From: Bacillota bacterium
GTDB lineage: Bacteria; Bacillota; Clostridia; Peptostreptococcales; Anaerovoracaceae
Assembly (NCBI GenBank): GCA_017537495.1
Contig: JAFYKS010000164.1
Location: 1-7,215, forward strand
DNA length: 7,215 nt
Reading direction: 5' to 3'
The stretch's first letter is position 1. The number at the start of each line of letters is the position of its first letter. The notes beneath the pieces are model-generated. The model was given only the letters and a program-made list of their open reading frames with translations. It made no database searches and was not told the origin of the DNA. Positions 6,382 to 7,215 of the stretch are shown here, piece after piece. The position numbers and the translations under genes were made by a program.

Positions 6382-6448
6382 GAGAGTTTTCACTTATTTT
6401 GGTTGTTCTCAATCTGATAGTTTATGAACTTCTTTCAGATTAGTGCCA

Positions 6449-7215
6449 TTATTTCACCTTGAAAGTTACGGTTTTCTCATTTCCGTTTACATCTGCTGCG
6501 GTTACCTTGTAGGTACCCTCACCCTCTGCCAGGATTCCATTTTCCAGAACATCTGACAGAGACGTTTTTACACGTTTGCCATTTACATAATATTTGATAC
6601 TTTTCACAGCACAGTTATCGCTGAATGTTACCAGACAGTTCTTTTTATAGTAAGTCTGTTTTTTATTCATCTTACCTTCCATATGAATCTGCGGCTTTTT
6701 CGTATCTTTAATGGTAAAAGTCAATACGGATTTGTTTCCATAATTGTCATATGCACGGATATAATATGTGCCGTTTTTGTTGAAAACTTTCTCATTGCTG
6801 AGTTTCTTGTACTTACCATATTTTTCAGCAGACGGTTCTCTGAATTTATACTGTGCCTTCTGAACCCCGCTGGCATCTTTCACTGTGATTGTTCTGGCAC
6901 TGTTGTAAGTCTTTTTGTTTTTTGCACCGCTGATAACCGGTCCTTCGGTTTCCTCTTCTGCAGGAACTGTGGACACAATGATTTCCTGAGAAGTTACCAG
7001 CTCATCACTGCCAAGGGAAAACACTGCACTCTTTTTGTCTTCAGACAGCTGACCATTGGTGAATACGATTTCTTCCGGCATGGAGACAGCTATTTGGGCC
7101 ATGACAGCGGATTCATCCACCCACTCTTTCATAGACTCCACATCAGCTTCTGTCAGATCAGAATAAAAGGTAAAATGAATAAGATCCGGCGACACATATA
7201 TGTCCTTATAGCCGC
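6449..7215 (-). CDS. Probable cell-surface or secreted protein with two Ig-like modules, C-terminal part
   Basis: The gene enters from the right edge; 254 residues to the stop are visible, and the frame is open upstream of the first in-frame GTG at 7195, so that GTG should not be taken as the start. Visible residues 1-85 are an acidic region of unknown family (for example DLTEADVESMKEW). A Pro/Glu-rich linker around 83-92 follows. Two modules of about 80 residues then end alike: GTYYIRAYDNYGNKSVLTFT and GTYKVTAADVNGNEKTVTFK. This pattern of Tyr, Asp and Gly in the last strands fits bacterial Ig-like domains. The C-terminal half is Lys-rich. No LPXTG sorting signal or C-terminal membrane anchor is present, so any signal peptide, lipobox or other anchor would be at the unseen N-terminus. 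Secretion is inferred from domain type. Specific function not recognised. Confidence 0.7.
   Translation of the reverse strand, partial: GYKDIYVSPDLIHFTFYSDLTEADVESMKEWVDESAVMAQIAVSMPEEIVFTNGQLSEDKKSAVFSLGSDELVTSQEIIVSTVPAEEETEGPVISGAKNKKTYNSARTITVKDASGVQKAQYKFREPSAEKYGKYKKLSNEKVFNKNGTYYIRAYDNYGNKSVLTFTIKDTKKPQIHMEGKMNKKQTYYKKNCLVTFSDNCAVKSIKYYVNGKRVKTSLSDVLENGILAEGEGTYKVTAADVNGNEKTVTFKVK

Noticed and set aside
1..7215. CRISPR arrays, tRNA or rRNA genes, insertion sequences, phage or defence genes
   Set aside because: No regularly spaced repeats, no RNA gene signatures, no transposase or terminal repeats, and all genes are metabolic, transport or surface types.

Overview
The window looks like chromosomal DNA from an anaerobic Firmicute of the class Clostridia. 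The reasons are moderate GC content, strong AGGAGG-type ribosome binding sites, sigma-A type promoters, U-tract terminators, a formate-tetrahydrofolate ligase/FolD pair, an ECF vitamin transporter and a tetrahydrofolate (THF) riboswitch. I cannot name the genus from sequence alone.

Layout, left to right. (1) 1-501, minus: N-terminal part of an alkaline-phosphatase-superfamily protein with its own promoter, running off the left edge. (2) 644-1948, minus: major facilitator transporter of the oxalate/formate antiporter (OFA) group, with its own promoter and intrinsic terminator. (3) 2064-2579, minus: folate-type ECF S component (folT), preceded by a promoter, a clear THF riboswitch aptamer and a hairpin that is both terminator-like and covers the Shine-Dalgarno. 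(4) 2774-3625, minus: folD. (5) 3725-5401, minus: fhs. (6) 5626-6300, plus: AroM-family protein, divergent from fhs. (7) 6347-6381: bidirectional terminator. (8) 6449-7215, minus: C-terminal part of a probable cell-surface protein with two Ig-like modules, running off the right edge. No gene-free stretch exceeds 300 bases; the longest is the fhs/aroM divergent region of about 224 bases.

The centre is a one-carbon block. Fhs attaches formate to THF, FolD interconverts the methenyl/methylene-THF forms, FolT brings in folate under control of a THF-sensing RNA, and an OFA-type transporter next door could move formate, oxalate or another small carboxylate. The last point is inference from context.

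The most notable observation is that FolD appears to lack two of the three residues used for the cyclohydrolase reaction: the Lys is Ala52 and the Gln is Phe96, while the Asp (Asp119) is kept. It may therefore be a dehydrogenase-only FolD that depends on a separate cyclohydrolase such as FchA, which is not in this window. Other points are the double-function hairpin behind the riboswitch and an AroM protein carrying both cysteines expected of the Asp/Glu racemase fold. I did not find a clearly new multi-gene system.
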